A stretch of DNA of 64,000 bases from Methylobacterium gossipiicola (GTDB taxonomy: Bacteria; Pseudomonadota; Alphaproteobacteria; Rhizobiales; Beijerinckiaceae): assembly GCF_900113485.1 (NCBI RefSeq), contig NZ_FOPM01000009.1, positions 62,001 through 126,000 of the forward strand. The letters run 5' to 3'. Below the pieces are notes generated by a model. It saw only the letters and a program-made list of their open reading frames with translations. It did no database searches and was not told the DNA's origin. Both the position numbers and the translations under genes were made by a program. Shown one piece after another: positions 19,922 through 28,382 of this stretch (position 1 is the stretch's first letter; each line of letters starts with the position of its first letter).

Positions 19922-20602
19922 ATGAGCGCATCCCTGTCACCGATCTCCTGGGATGCGCCGCGACCGGCGACCCGCCGGCAGCGTCTGCCCCTCGGCTTGA
20001 AGCTCGCCTACACGGCCTTCATGGCGGTGCTGGTGCCGACCTACACGTATTACTACGGGCCGACGAACTTCCTCTACTTCTGCGACATCGCCCTCATCCT
20101 GACCCTCATCGGGCTCTGGACGGAGAGCGCGCTCCTCATCTCCCTATGCGCCGTCGGCATCGTGGTGCCGCAGGTGGTCTGGGTCGTGGATTTCGCGGCC
20201 GGGCTGTTCGGCCGGCGCCTCACCGGCATGACCGACTACATGTTCAAGTCCGAGAACTCGGCCTTCCTGCGCGGCCTGTCGCTGTTTCACGGCTGGCTGC
20301 CGTTCCTCCTCGTCTATCTCGTCCGGCGCCTCGGCTACGACCGCCGCGCCTGGGCGGCGTGGTCGGGCCTCGCCGTGGCCGTGCTCACCGTGTGCTTCCT
20401 CGCCATGCCGGCGCCCCGGCCCGATCCGGGCCTCGTCCCGGTCAACATCAACTACGTCTGGGGCCTGAGCGACACCGCCGCCCAGACCTGGATGCCGCCG
20501 CTCGCGTGGTTCGGCCTCCTCGTCGTCGGCATCCCCCTCGCCCTGTGCGGGCCGACGCACCTGATCCTGCGGGCCGTGATGCCGCCCGCGATCAGGCCGT
20601 GA
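19922..20602 (+). CDS. Multi-pass membrane protein of unknown function
   Basis: A 226-residue membrane protein with about six to seven helices. Recognisable segments include LKLAYTAFMAVLVPTYTYYY followed by GPTNFLYFCDIALILTLIGL, then a DYMFKSENSAFLRGLSLFHG loop and a conserved-looking NINYVWGLSDTAAQTWMPP loop. The YYYGPTNFLYFCD and SLFHGWLP motifs recur in a family usually annotated only as putative membrane-associated protein. A ribosome-binding site GGGAG lies before the start. The stop overlaps the end of the convergent methyltransferase. Confidence 0.75.
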   Translation: MSASLSPISWDAPRPATRRQRLPLGLKLAYTAFMAVLVPTYTYYYGPTNFLYFCDIALILTLIGLWTESALLISLCAVGIVVPQVVWVVDFAAGLFGRRLTGMTDYMFKSENSAFLRGLSLFHGWLPFLLVYLVRRLGYDRRAWAAWSGLAVAVLTVCFLAMPAPRPDPGLVPVNINYVWGLSDTAAQTWMPPLAWFGLLVVGIPLALCGPTHLILRAVMPPAIRP

Positions 20603-21251
20603 AGCGCCAGACGCTGCTGCGCTTGATCTCGGCGTCTTCGAGAGACCGGCTCACGGGCACCTCGTAGGTGGCGAGCTGTTCGAGCCGGTCGCGCGGCAGG
20701 TAGGAGCGGCCGGGATCGCCCACCAGCACGGTGGCGCCCCGGGCATGCAATCCGGCGAGCCACGCCGTGACGCGCTCCGCGAGGTCGCGCTCGTAGAAGA
20801 TGTCGGCGGCCAGCACCACGGCGCTGCCGGGGTCGGAACCGATGAGGTCGTCCCGCACGGCCGTGATCCGGTCGGCGACGCCGTTGGCCGCCGCGTTGAG
20901 GCCGATGGCGGGAATGGCGAAGCCGTCGAGGTCGCTCGCCGTGACGTGGACCGCCCCGGCCTTCGCCGCCGCGATGGCGACGAGGCCGGAGCCCGACGCG
21001 AAATCGAGGACCCGGCGCCCGGCCACCACGGGCGGATGGTCGAGGACGTAGCGGGCAAGCGCCTGGCCCCCCGCCCAAGCGAAGGCCCAGAACGGCGGCG
21101 GCAGGCCGATGGCCTCGAGTTCCTCCTCGGTCTTCTGCCACAGGTCCGTGGCCTCGTCGGCCACATGCAGCACGATCTCGGGGGCGTGCGGCACGGGCAG
21201 CAGCCGGGTGTTCTGGCGGATGAACGCCAGGGGATCGGATGACGCGATCAT
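20592..21251 (-). CDS. Protein lysine methyltransferase-like (ETF-beta methyltransferase family)
   Basis: Class I SAM-dependent methyltransferase of about 219 residues, COG3897-like. The start MIASSDPLAFIRQNTRLLPV is followed by LPPPFWAFAWAGGQALARYV and the SAM-binding loop RVLDFASGSGLVAIAAAKAG (residues 80-100). The later ASDLDGFAIPAIGLNAAANG and AADIFYERDLAERVTAWLAG are typical. Relatives (human ETFBKMT and its Agrobacterium homologue) methylate lysines of electron-transfer flavoprotein beta; that substrate is inferred here. Its ATG overlaps the glycosyltransferase stop (ATGA). Confidence 0.75.
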   Translation of the reverse strand: MIASSDPLAFIRQNTRLLPVPHAPEIVLHVADEATDLWQKTEEELEAIGLPPPFWAFAWAGGQALARYVLDHPPVVAGRRVLDFASGSGLVAIAAAKAGAVHVTASDLDGFAIPAIGLNAAANGVADRITAVRDDLIGSDPGSAVVLAADIFYERDLAERVTAWLAGLHARGATVLVGDPGRSYLPRDRLEQLATYEVPVSRSLEDAEIKRSSVWRFTA

Positions 21252-22399
21252 GCCGCGAGCTCCCGGTAGACGGCGCCGAGCGCCCGCGCCACGGCCGCTT
21301 CCGTGAAACCGCCGGTTTCGATGCGCGTCCGCGCCGCCGCTCCCATCCGTGCCACGCGATCCGGATCGGCGGCGAGGCGCGCCAGGGCGGCGGCCAGGGC
21401 GGCGGGATCGTCCGGGGGCACGACGCAGCCCTCGATCCCGTCCCGCACCAGGGTGCGGCAGCCCGGCACGTCGGTGGTGAGGAGCGCCCGCCCGCAGGCG
21501 GCCGCCTCCAGCAGGGTGCGGGGCAGGCCCTCGCCGCCGCGCGAGGGCAGGCAGGCGACGTGATGGGCGGCATAGGCCCCCGCCACATCCGTGGTGGGTC
21601 CGTGCCAAGTCACGCCGTCGTGCGACCAGTCGCGCAGGGTCGCCTCGGGGATCGCCCGGCGGTTCGAGGGATCGGGCGCGCCGTAGAGGGAGAGCTCGAC
21701 GGCCACTCCGTCGGCGCGGGCGCGGCGGACGGCCTCCACCGCCGTGTCGACGCCCTTCGACCACAGCATTCGCGCCACCAGGGCGACCCGCAGGGGCGGG
21801 GCCGGCGGCAGGGGGCGGGGGACGAAGACCGCCGGATCGACGCCCGCGCCGCCCACGAGGGTCACCGCCGTCTCGGCCGGGTCGAGGCCGAGGGCCCGGG
21901 CATCGTCGGGATTCTCGAACACGAACCGGGTTTTTCGCGATGACAGCGGCCCGCGAATCAGGCTGCGCAGGGCCACGCGGGACACCCGTCCGGTGGCATC
22001 GCCGCGGGCGCCGAGCAGACCGAGGCCGGTGAGGGCATAGACCCGGGCCGGGATGCCCGCCATGGCGGCGGCGGTGCCGCCGACGAGGATCGCCCGCAGG
22101 GCGATGCAGTGGACGATGTCGGCCTTCAGCGCCTTGAGGATGCCTGCGAGTTGCCCCGCGGCGTAGCCCGCCGCCATGGGGTTGAGGCTGGAGCGCTCGG
22201 CCTCGAACGGGATCACCCGCGCGCCCGTGGCCTCGATGACGGCGCGGTGGGCCCGCACCCGCGTCACCACCGCCACGGCGAGATCCATGGCGACGGCGGC
22301 CCGCGCCAGGGGCAGGAAGTGGGAGGCGAAGAACCAATCCTCGGTGACGATGAAGACCAGGGTTTTTCGCGCAGGCGAGGGGGGAGGCGACGTGTCCAT
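21248..22399 (-). CDS. Glycosyltransferase family 4 protein
   Basis: A GT-B-fold glycosyltransferase. The N-terminal domain starts KTLVFIVTEDWFFASHFLPL and contains KADIVHCIALRAILVGG; the C-terminal domain has RVALVARMLWSKGVDTAVEA and the EGLPRTLLEAAACGRALLTT donor-binding signature (E-x7-E). It probably adds a sugar to a cell-surface polysaccharide or lipid carrier; donor and acceptor are unknown. ATG 22399 is preferred because AGGCGA precedes it; a GTG at 22423 is possible. It is coupled to the downstream methyltransferase by an ATGA overlap. Confidence 0.85.
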   Translation of the reverse strand: MDTSPPPSPARKTLVFIVTEDWFFASHFLPLARAAVAMDLAVAVVTRVRAHRAVIEATGARVIPFEAERSSLNPMAAGYAAGQLAGILKALKADIVHCIALRAILVGGTAAAMAGIPARVYALTGLGLLGARGDATGRVSRVALRSLIRGPLSSRKTRFVFENPDDARALGLDPAETAVTLVGGAGVDPAVFVPRPLPPAPPLRVALVARMLWSKGVDTAVEAVRRARADGVAVELSLYGAPDPSNRRAIPEATLRDWSHDGVTWHGPTTDVAGAYAAHHVACLPSRGGEGLPRTLLEAAACGRALLTTDVPGCRTLVRDGIEGCVVPPDDPAALAAALARLAADPDRVARMGAAARTRIETGGFTEAAVARALGAVYRELAA

Positions 22400-22443
22400 C
22401 GTTTCGCCTGTAGCATGTCCCACCGCAGGGGAGGCGAGAGGGA

Positions 22444-22866
22444 ATGACGGACGGCCTTACCATCCGGACCTATCGATCCGACGACCGGGCGGCGGTCACG
22501 GCCCTGTGGCGGGCCTGCGGCCTCGTGGTCCCGCACAACGATCCGGAGGCGGACATCGCCCGCGCCGCCGGTCAGCCGAATTCCGACATCCTCCTTGGCC
22601 TCCTGGCGGACGACGGCATCGCCGCGAGCGTGATGGTCGGTCACGACGGCCATCGCGGGTGGCTCTACTATGTCGCCGTCTCCCCCGAAGCGCGGGGCCG
22701 GGGCCACGGCCGGGCCATGGTGGCGGCGGCGGAAGACTGGCTGCGGGCCCGCGGCATCCCCAAGGCCCAGCTCATGATCCGCGACACCAACGCGGCCGTG
22801 CGCGACTTCTATGCCGGTCTCGGGTGGAACGAGAGCCCCCGCATCGTCATGGAGCGCTGGCTGTAG
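22444..22866 (+). CDS. GNAT acetyltransferase, YpeA-like
   Basis: A single-domain acetyltransferase of 140 residues. It has the typical GNAT order: LTIRTYRSDDRAAVTALWRA at the start, substrate strand GWLYYVAVSPEARGRGHGRA with the acetyl-CoA loop RGRGHGRA (near residue 84), and NAAVRDFYAGLGWNESPRIV at the end. It resembles E. coli YpeA, whose substrate is not settled. A strong Shine-Dalgarno (GAGAGGGA) precedes the ATG. It is divergent from the glycosyltransferase. Confidence 0.88.
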   Translation: MTDGLTIRTYRSDDRAAVTALWRACGLVVPHNDPEADIARAAGQPNSDILLGLLADDGIAASVMVGHDGHRGWLYYVAVSPEARGRGHGRAMVAAAEDWLRARGIPKAQLMIRDTNAAVRDFYAGLGWNESPRIVMERWL

Positions 22867-22937
22867 CGGGACGACGCGCCGGGAACGCCGCCCGGCCGCC
22901 GGTTGTTTCTCCGCGATAATATCCGGAGGGGCGAACC

Positions 22938-24161
22938 ATGGCGGCGGCGGCGGAGCGGGCTGGTGACGAGGACGGCACCGTCGCCGATCCCCGCGATGCG
23001 GCCGAGGAAGCGGGCCTCGCCTATGTCGACGAGGCGACGCCCGGTTTGACCCGGCGCAGGAGCGGCACGGGCTTCTCCTACCGCGATCCGAAGGGCGCCC
23101 CCGTCCGCGACGCGAAGACCCTGGCCCGCATCCGGACGCTGGCGATCCCGCCCGCCTATACCGACGTGTGGATCTGTGCCCGCGCCAACGGCCACATCCA
23201 GGCGACGGGCCGCGACGCCAAGGGGCGCAAGCAATACCGCTATCACGCCGATTTCCGGGCGGCCCGCGACCAGACCAAGTTCGAGCACATCATCGCCTTC
23301 GCGGATGTGCTGCCGGCCCTGCGCGCCCGCGTCGATGCCGATATGGGCAAGCCCGGCCTGCCGCGCGAAAAGGTGCTGGCGACGGTGGTGCACCTCCTGG
23401 AGACCACCCTCATCCGCGTCGGCAACGACGATTACGCCCGCACCAACAAGAGCTTCGGCCTCACCACCCTGCGCGACCGCCACGCCACCATCGCGGGAAA
23501 AAGCCTCACCTTCCGGTTCAAGGGCAAGAGCGGCAAGACCTGGGATCTCGGTGTCGAGGATCGGCGGGTGGCCCGGATCGTCAAGGCCTGCCAGGATCTG
23601 CCGGGCCAGGAGCTGTTCCAGTACCGCGACGGGGACGGCGCCATCCGCGACGTCACCTCGGCCGACGTGAACGCCTATCTGCGCGAGGTCACGGGCCAGC
23701 CCATCACCGCGAAGGACTTCCGGACCTGGGCCGGCACGGTGCTGGCCGCCCTGGCGCTCCAGGAATTCGAGGCCTTCGACAGCCAGGCCGTCGCCAAGAA
23801 GAACCTGCGGGCCGCCATCGAGAGCGTGGCCTCCCGTCTGGGCAACACCCCGACCATCTGCCGCAAATGCTACATCCACCCGCAGGTGCTCGATTGTTAT
23901 CTCGAAGGCGATCTCCTTCTCCAAGTGAAGGACGCCGTCGAGGACGAGTTACGCCACGACCTGACGCGCCTGAAGCCGGAGGAAGCGGCGGTGCTCGGCC
24001 TGCTCCAGGCCCGTCTCGCCAAAGCCACCGCCAAGGGAAAGGGCGGTCGGAAGCGCAAGGCCGGCAAGCGGGCCCCATCGGCGAAGACCAAGGCTCGAAC
24101 GGGCACCAAGCCCCGCGCGACGGCAGGGGAGGGGGCTTCGGACGACAGGCAGGCCGCCTGA
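22938..24161 (+). CDS. DNA topoisomerase IB
   Basis: Poxvirus/Deinococcus-type topoisomerase IB that relaxes supercoils through a 3'-phosphotyrosine. The catalytic pentad is readable: Arg160 in TLIRVGNDDYA, Lys197 in FRFKGKSGK, Arg262 in KDFRTWAGT, Asn303 in LGNTPTICRK and the nucleophile Tyr312 in RKCYIHPQVLDCY. The N-terminal domain begins AGLAYVDEATPGLTRRRSGT. A Lys/Arg/Ala-rich tail of about 55 residues follows the catalytic core and may bind DNA. At 407 residues it is a little long because of that tail. The gene stands alone. Confidence 0.95.
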   Translation: MAAAAERAGDEDGTVADPRDAAEEAGLAYVDEATPGLTRRRSGTGFSYRDPKGAPVRDAKTLARIRTLAIPPAYTDVWICARANGHIQATGRDAKGRKQYRYHADFRAARDQTKFEHIIAFADVLPALRARVDADMGKPGLPREKVLATVVHLLETTLIRVGNDDYARTNKSFGLTTLRDRHATIAGKSLTFRFKGKSGKTWDLGVEDRRVARIVKACQDLPGQELFQYRDGDGAIRDVTSADVNAYLREVTGQPITAKDFRTWAGTVLAALALQEFEAFDSQAVAKKNLRAAIESVASRLGNTPTICRKCYIHPQVLDCYLEGDLLLQVKDAVEDELRHDLTRLKPEEAAVLGLLQARLAKATAKGKGGRKRKAGKRAPSAKTKARTGTKPRATAGEGASDDRQAA

Positions 24162-24232
24162 TCCGGCAAGCCCGGCGGCACCCCGGGCGCTCGATCGCGG
24201 CCGTGAACGAGGCGCGTCGCCCGGCCCGATCC

Positions 24233-24907
24233 TCAGGCGGCCAGGGTGACGGGGTTCGGGGCCGTTCCCGGATAGGCGCCCGTGGCGCGCCGGGCCGGCA
24301 CGGCGCTGCCGGTCTCCGTCACGGGGGCGAGGCCGAGGCGGCGGGCGAGGGCGACGAGATCCTTGAGGCGGCCGGTCTGGGTCTTGCGCCGCAGGTTGAG
24401 GCGGTGGGTCTCGACGGTGCGGACACTGAGATTGAGGCGGCGCGCCACCTCCTTGTTGCTGAAGCCGGCGCTGAGGAACCGTAGGATTTCCGCCTCGCGG
24501 GGGGTGAGCCCATCGACGGCGTCGACGGGCTTCGGGGTCATCTCCGGACCTTGCGCCAGGGTGAGGAGCGTGGCGCGGACCAGTCCGGCGCAGGCCGTGC
24601 GGGCCACGAAGACGTCCACCCCGGACAATCGGCCGAGGGACGCGGCATCGAGCCTCTCGAACGCGGCGGCGACCTTGAGGCTGGGATACCGGGCTCGCAA
24701 ATCTCCGATCCGGTCGGCGACGGCTTGGACGTTCCCGTCGCCGACGGTCACCAGGGCGACGACGACCTCCGGCAGGGCCGCTCCCACGCCGACCAGATCG
24801 GCTTCGCTCAAGGTCCGCACCATCGGGTCGTGGTTCAGAGCCGCCCGCAAGGTCGGATCGAGCCCGCATGGCTCGTCGATCGTCAACACACCCACGGCCC
24901 GAGGCAT
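24233..24907 (-). CDS. LuxR-type response regulator with degenerate receiver
   Basis: Transcription regulator of 224 residues. The C-terminal LuxR helix-turn-helix is complete: DGLTPREAEILRFLSAGFSN, KEVARRLNLSVRTVETHR, LNLRRKTQTGRLKDLVALAR (residues 130-195). The N-terminal part has a receiver-like alternating pattern (RAVGVLTIDEP, EVVVALVTVGDG, LKVAAAFERLDAASLGRL). I do not see the acidic pocket plus phospho-acceptor Asp of a working receiver, so it may be phosphorylation-independent. The start at ATG 24907 lies behind GGGGAG. The next gene upstream is a REC-GGDEF protein with a similar receiver defect. Confidence 0.82.
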   Translation of the reverse strand: MPRAVGVLTIDEPCGLDPTLRAALNHDPMVRTLSEADLVGVGAALPEVVVALVTVGDGNVQAVADRIGDLRARYPSLKVAAAFERLDAASLGRLSGVDVFVARTACAGLVRATLLTLAQGPEMTPKPVDAVDGLTPREAEILRFLSAGFSNKEVARRLNLSVRTVETHRLNLRRKTQTGRLKDLVALARRLGLAPVTETGSAVPARRATGAYPGTAPNPVTLAA

Positions 24908-25120
24908 CCTGCACTCCCCCCCTGTGCCATCGCGGGACACCGCGACAAGACCCGAGGGTGGGATTTCAAGATCTGTTCCAGGCGCCCCTGTGCCGCGTCT
25001 CGCACGCTGTTCCGATCCCCGAGAACCGGAACGACCTGCCGCTCCGCAAGTCTCACCGATTTCCATCGTCCAAGTCGGCGAACGGCGTCCCGAGGGGCCG
25101 TTCGGTCCTTGCCCAGGCTC

Positions 25121-26017
25121 TCACCCGGCGCGGTTGAGCATGAGGTCGGAGATGGCGGTGACGATCCGGTTGCGGCCCGTCGCCTTGGCTTCGTACAGGG
25201 CGATGTCGGCGCGCTTGACCAGACCCTCCACCGTATCGCCCTCGATCCACTCGCTGACGCCGAAGCTGCAGGTGATCCGGATGGGGGCTTTTCCGCCCCG
25301 GAGGCGCAGGGCCTCGATGCCCCGGCGCAGGCGCCCGGCCAAGGCTTCCGCATCGGTGCCCGGACGATGCGGCAGGATCACGCCGAATTCCTCGCCGCCG
25401 AGACGGCCGACGATGCCGTCCGTGCCGAGTTCCCGCGCGACGGCCTGGATCGTGGCATCGCCGACATCGTGGCCATACTCGTCGTTGATTCGTTTGAAGT
25501 TGTCGATGTCGAGGAGGACCGCCGACATCTTGCCGTGATTGCCGACCCGCTCGGCCGCCTCTTGCGAACGGCTGAGGAAGGCGCGGCGATTGAGGAGACC
25601 CGTCAAGGGATCGGTCTGGGCGAGACGGATCAACTCGCTCTGCATGTTGGTGAGCCGGTCGGCGGCGCGCAGGCGGGCGTGCAGTTCCTCGGGGCTCGGC
25701 GGCTTCTCGATGAAGTCGTCGGCGCCGCTGTCGAGGGCTTCGGCGAGATTGCGTTCGCTGCGGGCCGACGACATGGTGATGACGTAGAGGGGTCGGTTGG
25801 ACTCGGCGAGCAACCGGGCCGACCAGCACAGTTCCAGACCGCTCAAGGGCCGGACTTCGAGGCTGGTGATCAGCACACGCACGGACGCCGTGGTCTCGAT
25901 GAAATCGAGCGCTTCGGTCGAATTCGTGAAGACCGTCACCGTGTGCCCGTGGGGTTCGAGCAACGCGGCGATCATCTTGAGGACCACGCGACTGGTATCG
26001 ACGAGAACAATGTGCAT
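25121..26017 (-). CDS. Pseudo-receiver-GGDEF diguanylate cyclase
   Basis: Synthesises the second messenger c-di-GMP. The receiver domain covers residues 1-120 and keeps Asp7, Thr/Ser81-84 and Lys105 (IEKPPSP), but the phospho-acceptor position is Ser52 (LITSLEVRPLSG), so aspartyl phosphorylation looks impossible. A short linker helix leads to the GGDEF domain (TDPLTGLLNRRAF, LLDIDNFKRINDEYGHDVGD, active GGEEF at 207-211). No RxxD inhibitory site precedes GGEEF. It is probably active but regulated by protein contact rather than phosphorylation. A 213-bp gap separates it from the LuxR gene. Confidence 0.9.
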   Translation of the reverse strand: MHIVLVDTSRVVLKMIAALLEPHGHTVTVFTNSTEALDFIETTASVRVLITSLEVRPLSGLELCWSARLLAESNRPLYVITMSSARSERNLAEALDSGADDFIEKPPSPEELHARLRAADRLTNMQSELIRLAQTDPLTGLLNRRAFLSRSQEAAERVGNHGKMSAVLLDIDNFKRINDEYGHDVGDATIQAVARELGTDGIVGRLGGEEFGVILPHRPGTDAEALAGRLRRGIEALRLRGGKAPIRITCSFGVSEWIEGDTVEGLVKRADIALYEAKATGRNRIVTAISDLMLNRAG

Positions 26018-26274
26018 GGCGCGGCGGCCCCCCTGTAGTCCAGGAAAGATGCCGCCAAGAGATTAAATTGTTGCCAAAGGCTCCCCATCGCCGGGGCGTT
26101 CGATGCACGGCGTCGCGCCGCAATCGAGGGAAAGGCCCTTATCCCGTTGGAAACCAGCGGATTTTCACGCCGGGGCCATGTGCAAGGCCCGAGGGCGCGT
26201 CACATCATCCAGGGATCACACGAAACCCGCTATCGCGTTGATCGCACGCTTTTTCTCGTTGAACCGGCCTCGCT

Positions 26275-26736
26275 TCAGCGGGACGCGATCGCCCGCAAGG
26301 AAGCCCGTCGCGGTGGAACGGTCACCGAAATGATACGGGCGCCCCCCGCCACGGGCGGCGCTTCGGCCCATGAATCCGGGCGGAACGACGCCTGCGGCCG
26401 CGGGCGCGACGACGCTTGGGCGCGGGTACGCAGGGGCTTCGTCCGCGCCAGGGCCGAGGGCGAATCGATCACGTAGACCGTCGGCGTGCCGATGGGGGCC
26501 GGCGCGATGCCCGAGACCGTGGGCACGCCGTAGGTTCCGTAGCCCCAAGCGCTCGGTACGAGTCGATCGGGGCGCGGAAAACGGGTGAAGGGAGCACCGA
26601 CGTAATCCCCCCGAATCGCCGGTCCGGCATAGGCGTAGGTCGGGGCCGCGCCGTAGATCACCTGGGCCTGCGCGCCGCCGAGCACCGCACAGGAGAGGGC
26701 GGCCCCCAGGAGAGAGGTCGGGAGGACTCGGTTCAT
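26275..26736 (-). CDS. Secreted hypothetical protein (153 aa)
   Basis: Exported protein with signal peptide MNRVLPTSLLGAALSCAVLG, cleaved after AQA. The mature region is Tyr/Gly/Pro-rich (YGAAPTYAYAGPAIRGDYVG, WGYGTYGVPTVSG) and ends in a basic tail rich in Arg, Ser and Pro. No domain is recognised; the composition suggests an extended or cell-wall-associated protein. A longer frame to 26790 adds a non-signal extension and is not preferred. Confidence 0.65.
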   Translation of the reverse strand: MNRVLPTSLLGAALSCAVLGGAQAQVIYGAAPTYAYAGPAIRGDYVGAPFTRFPRPDRLVPSAWGYGTYGVPTVSGIAPAPIGTPTVYVIDSPSALARTKPLRTRAQASSRPRPQASFRPDSWAEAPPVAGGARIISVTVPPRRASLRAIASR

Positions 26737-26857
26737 CGGCTGCGCACTCCCGGATTGGGCCTCGTTCCACGACGGTACCATGCAGGACAATCGAGGGACC
26801 CGCGCGGGCGTTCCCTTCGCGGACGACGCGGAAGACTACGCAGACGGGGCGGCCCAC

Positions 26858-26882
26858 GGAAAAACCCGCCTTCCGGCGGGTT
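26858..26882 (-). terminator. Intrinsic terminator of the 26953-27201 gene
   Basis: AACCCGCC and GGCGGGTT arms (26863-26882) with a four-base loop, followed on the minus strand by a T run (positions 26862 down to 26859). Strong rho-independent form. Confidence 0.85.
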
Positions 26883-26952
26883 CGGGCCTCTTCGATTGTG
26901 GCCTTGCGGGTCTTGCTTTGCCCACCCGACCGCCCCTGCGGCGGAAGCCGCC

Positions 26953-27201
26953 CTAGCGGCAGGTGGTGACGCGGCGGACGATCCAACCCTCGCCGTCGAC
27001 CCACAGGCGACGCCGGGTCCGGCTGCAATTGGTCAGGTCGTCGTCGCCCTCGGTCATGGCCGCCACGGCGCTGACGGCGCGAACGGGGAGCTTCGACACC
27101 TCCGAAGAGCCCTGGCTCGCGGCCGGACCCGCCAGGGCTCCCGAGCAAACGAGGACCAGGAGACCTGCCGCGAGGGGAAGACGCGTGAGGGAACCCGACA
27201 T
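26953..27201 (-). CDS. Small secreted protein (82 aa)
   Basis: Signal peptide MSGSLTRLPLAAGLLVLVCS with cleavage after ALA, then a short mature protein ending TNCSRTRRRLWVDGEGWIVR and a final cysteine (TTCR). The two cysteines may pair. The WVDGEGWIVRRVTTC ending is compact and looks structured, but I know no family. The start is placed at 27201; the frame runs to 27234 without a signal peptide at its front. It ends in a strong terminator. Confidence 0.7.
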   Translation of the reverse strand: MSGSLTRLPLAAGLLVLVCSGALAGPAASQGSSEVSKLPVRAVSAVAAMTEGDDDLTNCSRTRRRLWVDGEGWIVRRVTTCR

Positions 27202-27372
27202 TCCGAAATCCTGACCGGTGCCGTCTCGGCACATCCAACCACCGCCCGAACCGGCCTCGAGGTGCCGATCCGTTGATGACGGGTTAAGTCGCGGCAGGCC
27301 CGAAGGGTTGCAGGAATTCTGGCGCCGGGATGGCGAAACCGTGTCGCTCGGCCGAAGTCCGGGCGGGCCGGA

Positions 27373-27543
27373 TCAGGGCTCCGCCGTCACGGTGATCATC
27401 GGTAGGCTCACGGCGAACGGCGCCGCGCGCGTCTCCAGCGAGACGGGCGCCCCCGGCAGGGTCGGGAGCAGGACCGCACCGAGACCGAGGAGGAACGTGA
27501 GGCCCAGCAAGGACGCCTCGATGCCGCGATAGAACCCGTCCAT
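27373..27543 (-). CDS. Tiny single-pass membrane protein (56 aa)
   Basis: MDGFYRGIEASLLGLTFLLG begins a membrane segment (residues 8-28), followed by a Pro/Val-rich periplasmic tail ending SLPMITVTAEP. An excellent ribosome-binding site (GGGAGG, six to seven bases before the ATG) supports this start inside a longer shadow frame. The function is unknown. Confidence 0.6.
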   Translation of the reverse strand: MDGFYRGIEASLLGLTFLLGLGAVLLPTLPGAPVSLETRAAPFAVSLPMITVTAEP

Positions 27544-27631
27544 GCCCTGCCTCCCGTCCGGTGGTGGAGCGCATGATCCACCCCAAATCTTGACGAAACG
27601 GTAACCGTTCCGATCCGGGAGGCCCGCCCCG

Positions 27632-27955
27632 TCAGGCGGTGCCGACGGCCGGCATCCGGAACAGATCCGCCTGCGGCGGATGAAGCAGGGCGGCGGCGAG
27701 GTTGGCTTCGAGGACGATGAGATCGCAATCGGGATCGGGGTCCCAGCCGCAGCCGCAGCCGCCGGGCCCCTCATGGGCCTGCGCCACCTGACGGTAGAGG
27801 AGGCCGAGGGTTCGGGCCGCGATTTCGAGGGCCTGCATGGCCGGAAGGGGGCGGCGGTTGAGGCTTTGCCAGAAGGCCCGGCGCAGGGCCTCGCCGAGGG
27901 CGTCTTCGGCCGAGACCGTCTCGGTGCAGGCATGGACCGTGGGACGGGCGTTCAT
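27632..27955 (-). CDS. Small Cys-containing hypothetical protein (107 aa)
   Basis: Cytoplasmic protein of unknown function. Helical N-terminal part (VSAEDALGEALRRAFWQSLN, then ALEIAARTLGLLYRQVAQAH), a Gly/Cys loop (GPGGCGCGWDPDPDCDLIVL) with three cysteines near residues 74-84, and a hydrophobic helix (LEANLAAALLHPPQ). The CxC...C cluster might bind metal. Its ATG overlaps the stop of the upstream 54-aa gene (ATGA), so the two form a coupled pair. Confidence 0.65.
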   Translation of the reverse strand: MNARPTVHACTETVSAEDALGEALRRAFWQSLNRRPLPAMQALEIAARTLGLLYRQVAQAHEGPGGCGCGWDPDPDCDLIVLEANLAAALLHPPQADLFRMPAVGTA

Positions 27956-28116
27956 GCGGCGGTCCCCCGGCGAGAATGGGCGCCCGCCGGCTCCGGGGCG
28001 GTGGCGACGAAATCGAGGAAATCCGTGAGGCGATGCAGGCGCAGGTCGACGCAGGAGCCGTCCCACCACGTGAGCTGCGCGTATCCCCGAACCCAATCCA
28101 GTGCGCGTTCCATCAT
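27952..28116 (-). CDS. Tiny hypothetical protein (54 aa), first of a coupled pair
   Basis: MMERALDWVRGYAQLTWWDG, then SCVDLRLHRLTDFLDFVATA. The start is supported by GGGAGG just before the double ATG and by the four-base overlap with the next gene. It is too short for domain assignment. The strand of bases ahead of it, to 28380, is unusually AT-rich for this genome and should contain the promoter. Confidence 0.6.
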   Translation of the reverse strand: MMERALDWVRGYAQLTWWDGSCVDLRLHRLTDFLDFVATAPEPAGAHSRRGTAA

Positions 28117-28382
28117 GACTGCCTCCCTGCGCGTCGCCGAATCGACGACAACAGCAATGCAGTGCAGCAATTTGGATTTCAACCGTATTAGAAAAGATTA
28201 GAATGCGTATAAATCGATGTCCTGATCGTAAAACGGTGATCTTAAATTTGGATCAGTTCCAAATTCTCTGCAAAATGCGAGTTCGCGCCTCGACTTGCGC
28301 CGCCGGTCTGCAAGCTTGACGATGGGGAAAAACGAACAACGCAGCGGCCGAATAAAAAAATCGGCGGCCGGGCGGGCGTGGC
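28117..28382. other. AT-rich intergenic pocket
   Basis: About 265 bp with many A/T runs (for example TTAGAAAAGATTAGAA near 28188 and AAAAAAA near 28355), sharply different from the neighbours. It includes a small dyad AATTTGG (28245-28251)/CCAAATT (28259-28265). It probably holds the promoter of the leftward 54-aa gene and the 3' end of crcB transcripts. A small RNA cannot be excluded, but I see no recognisable one. Confidence 0.45.
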
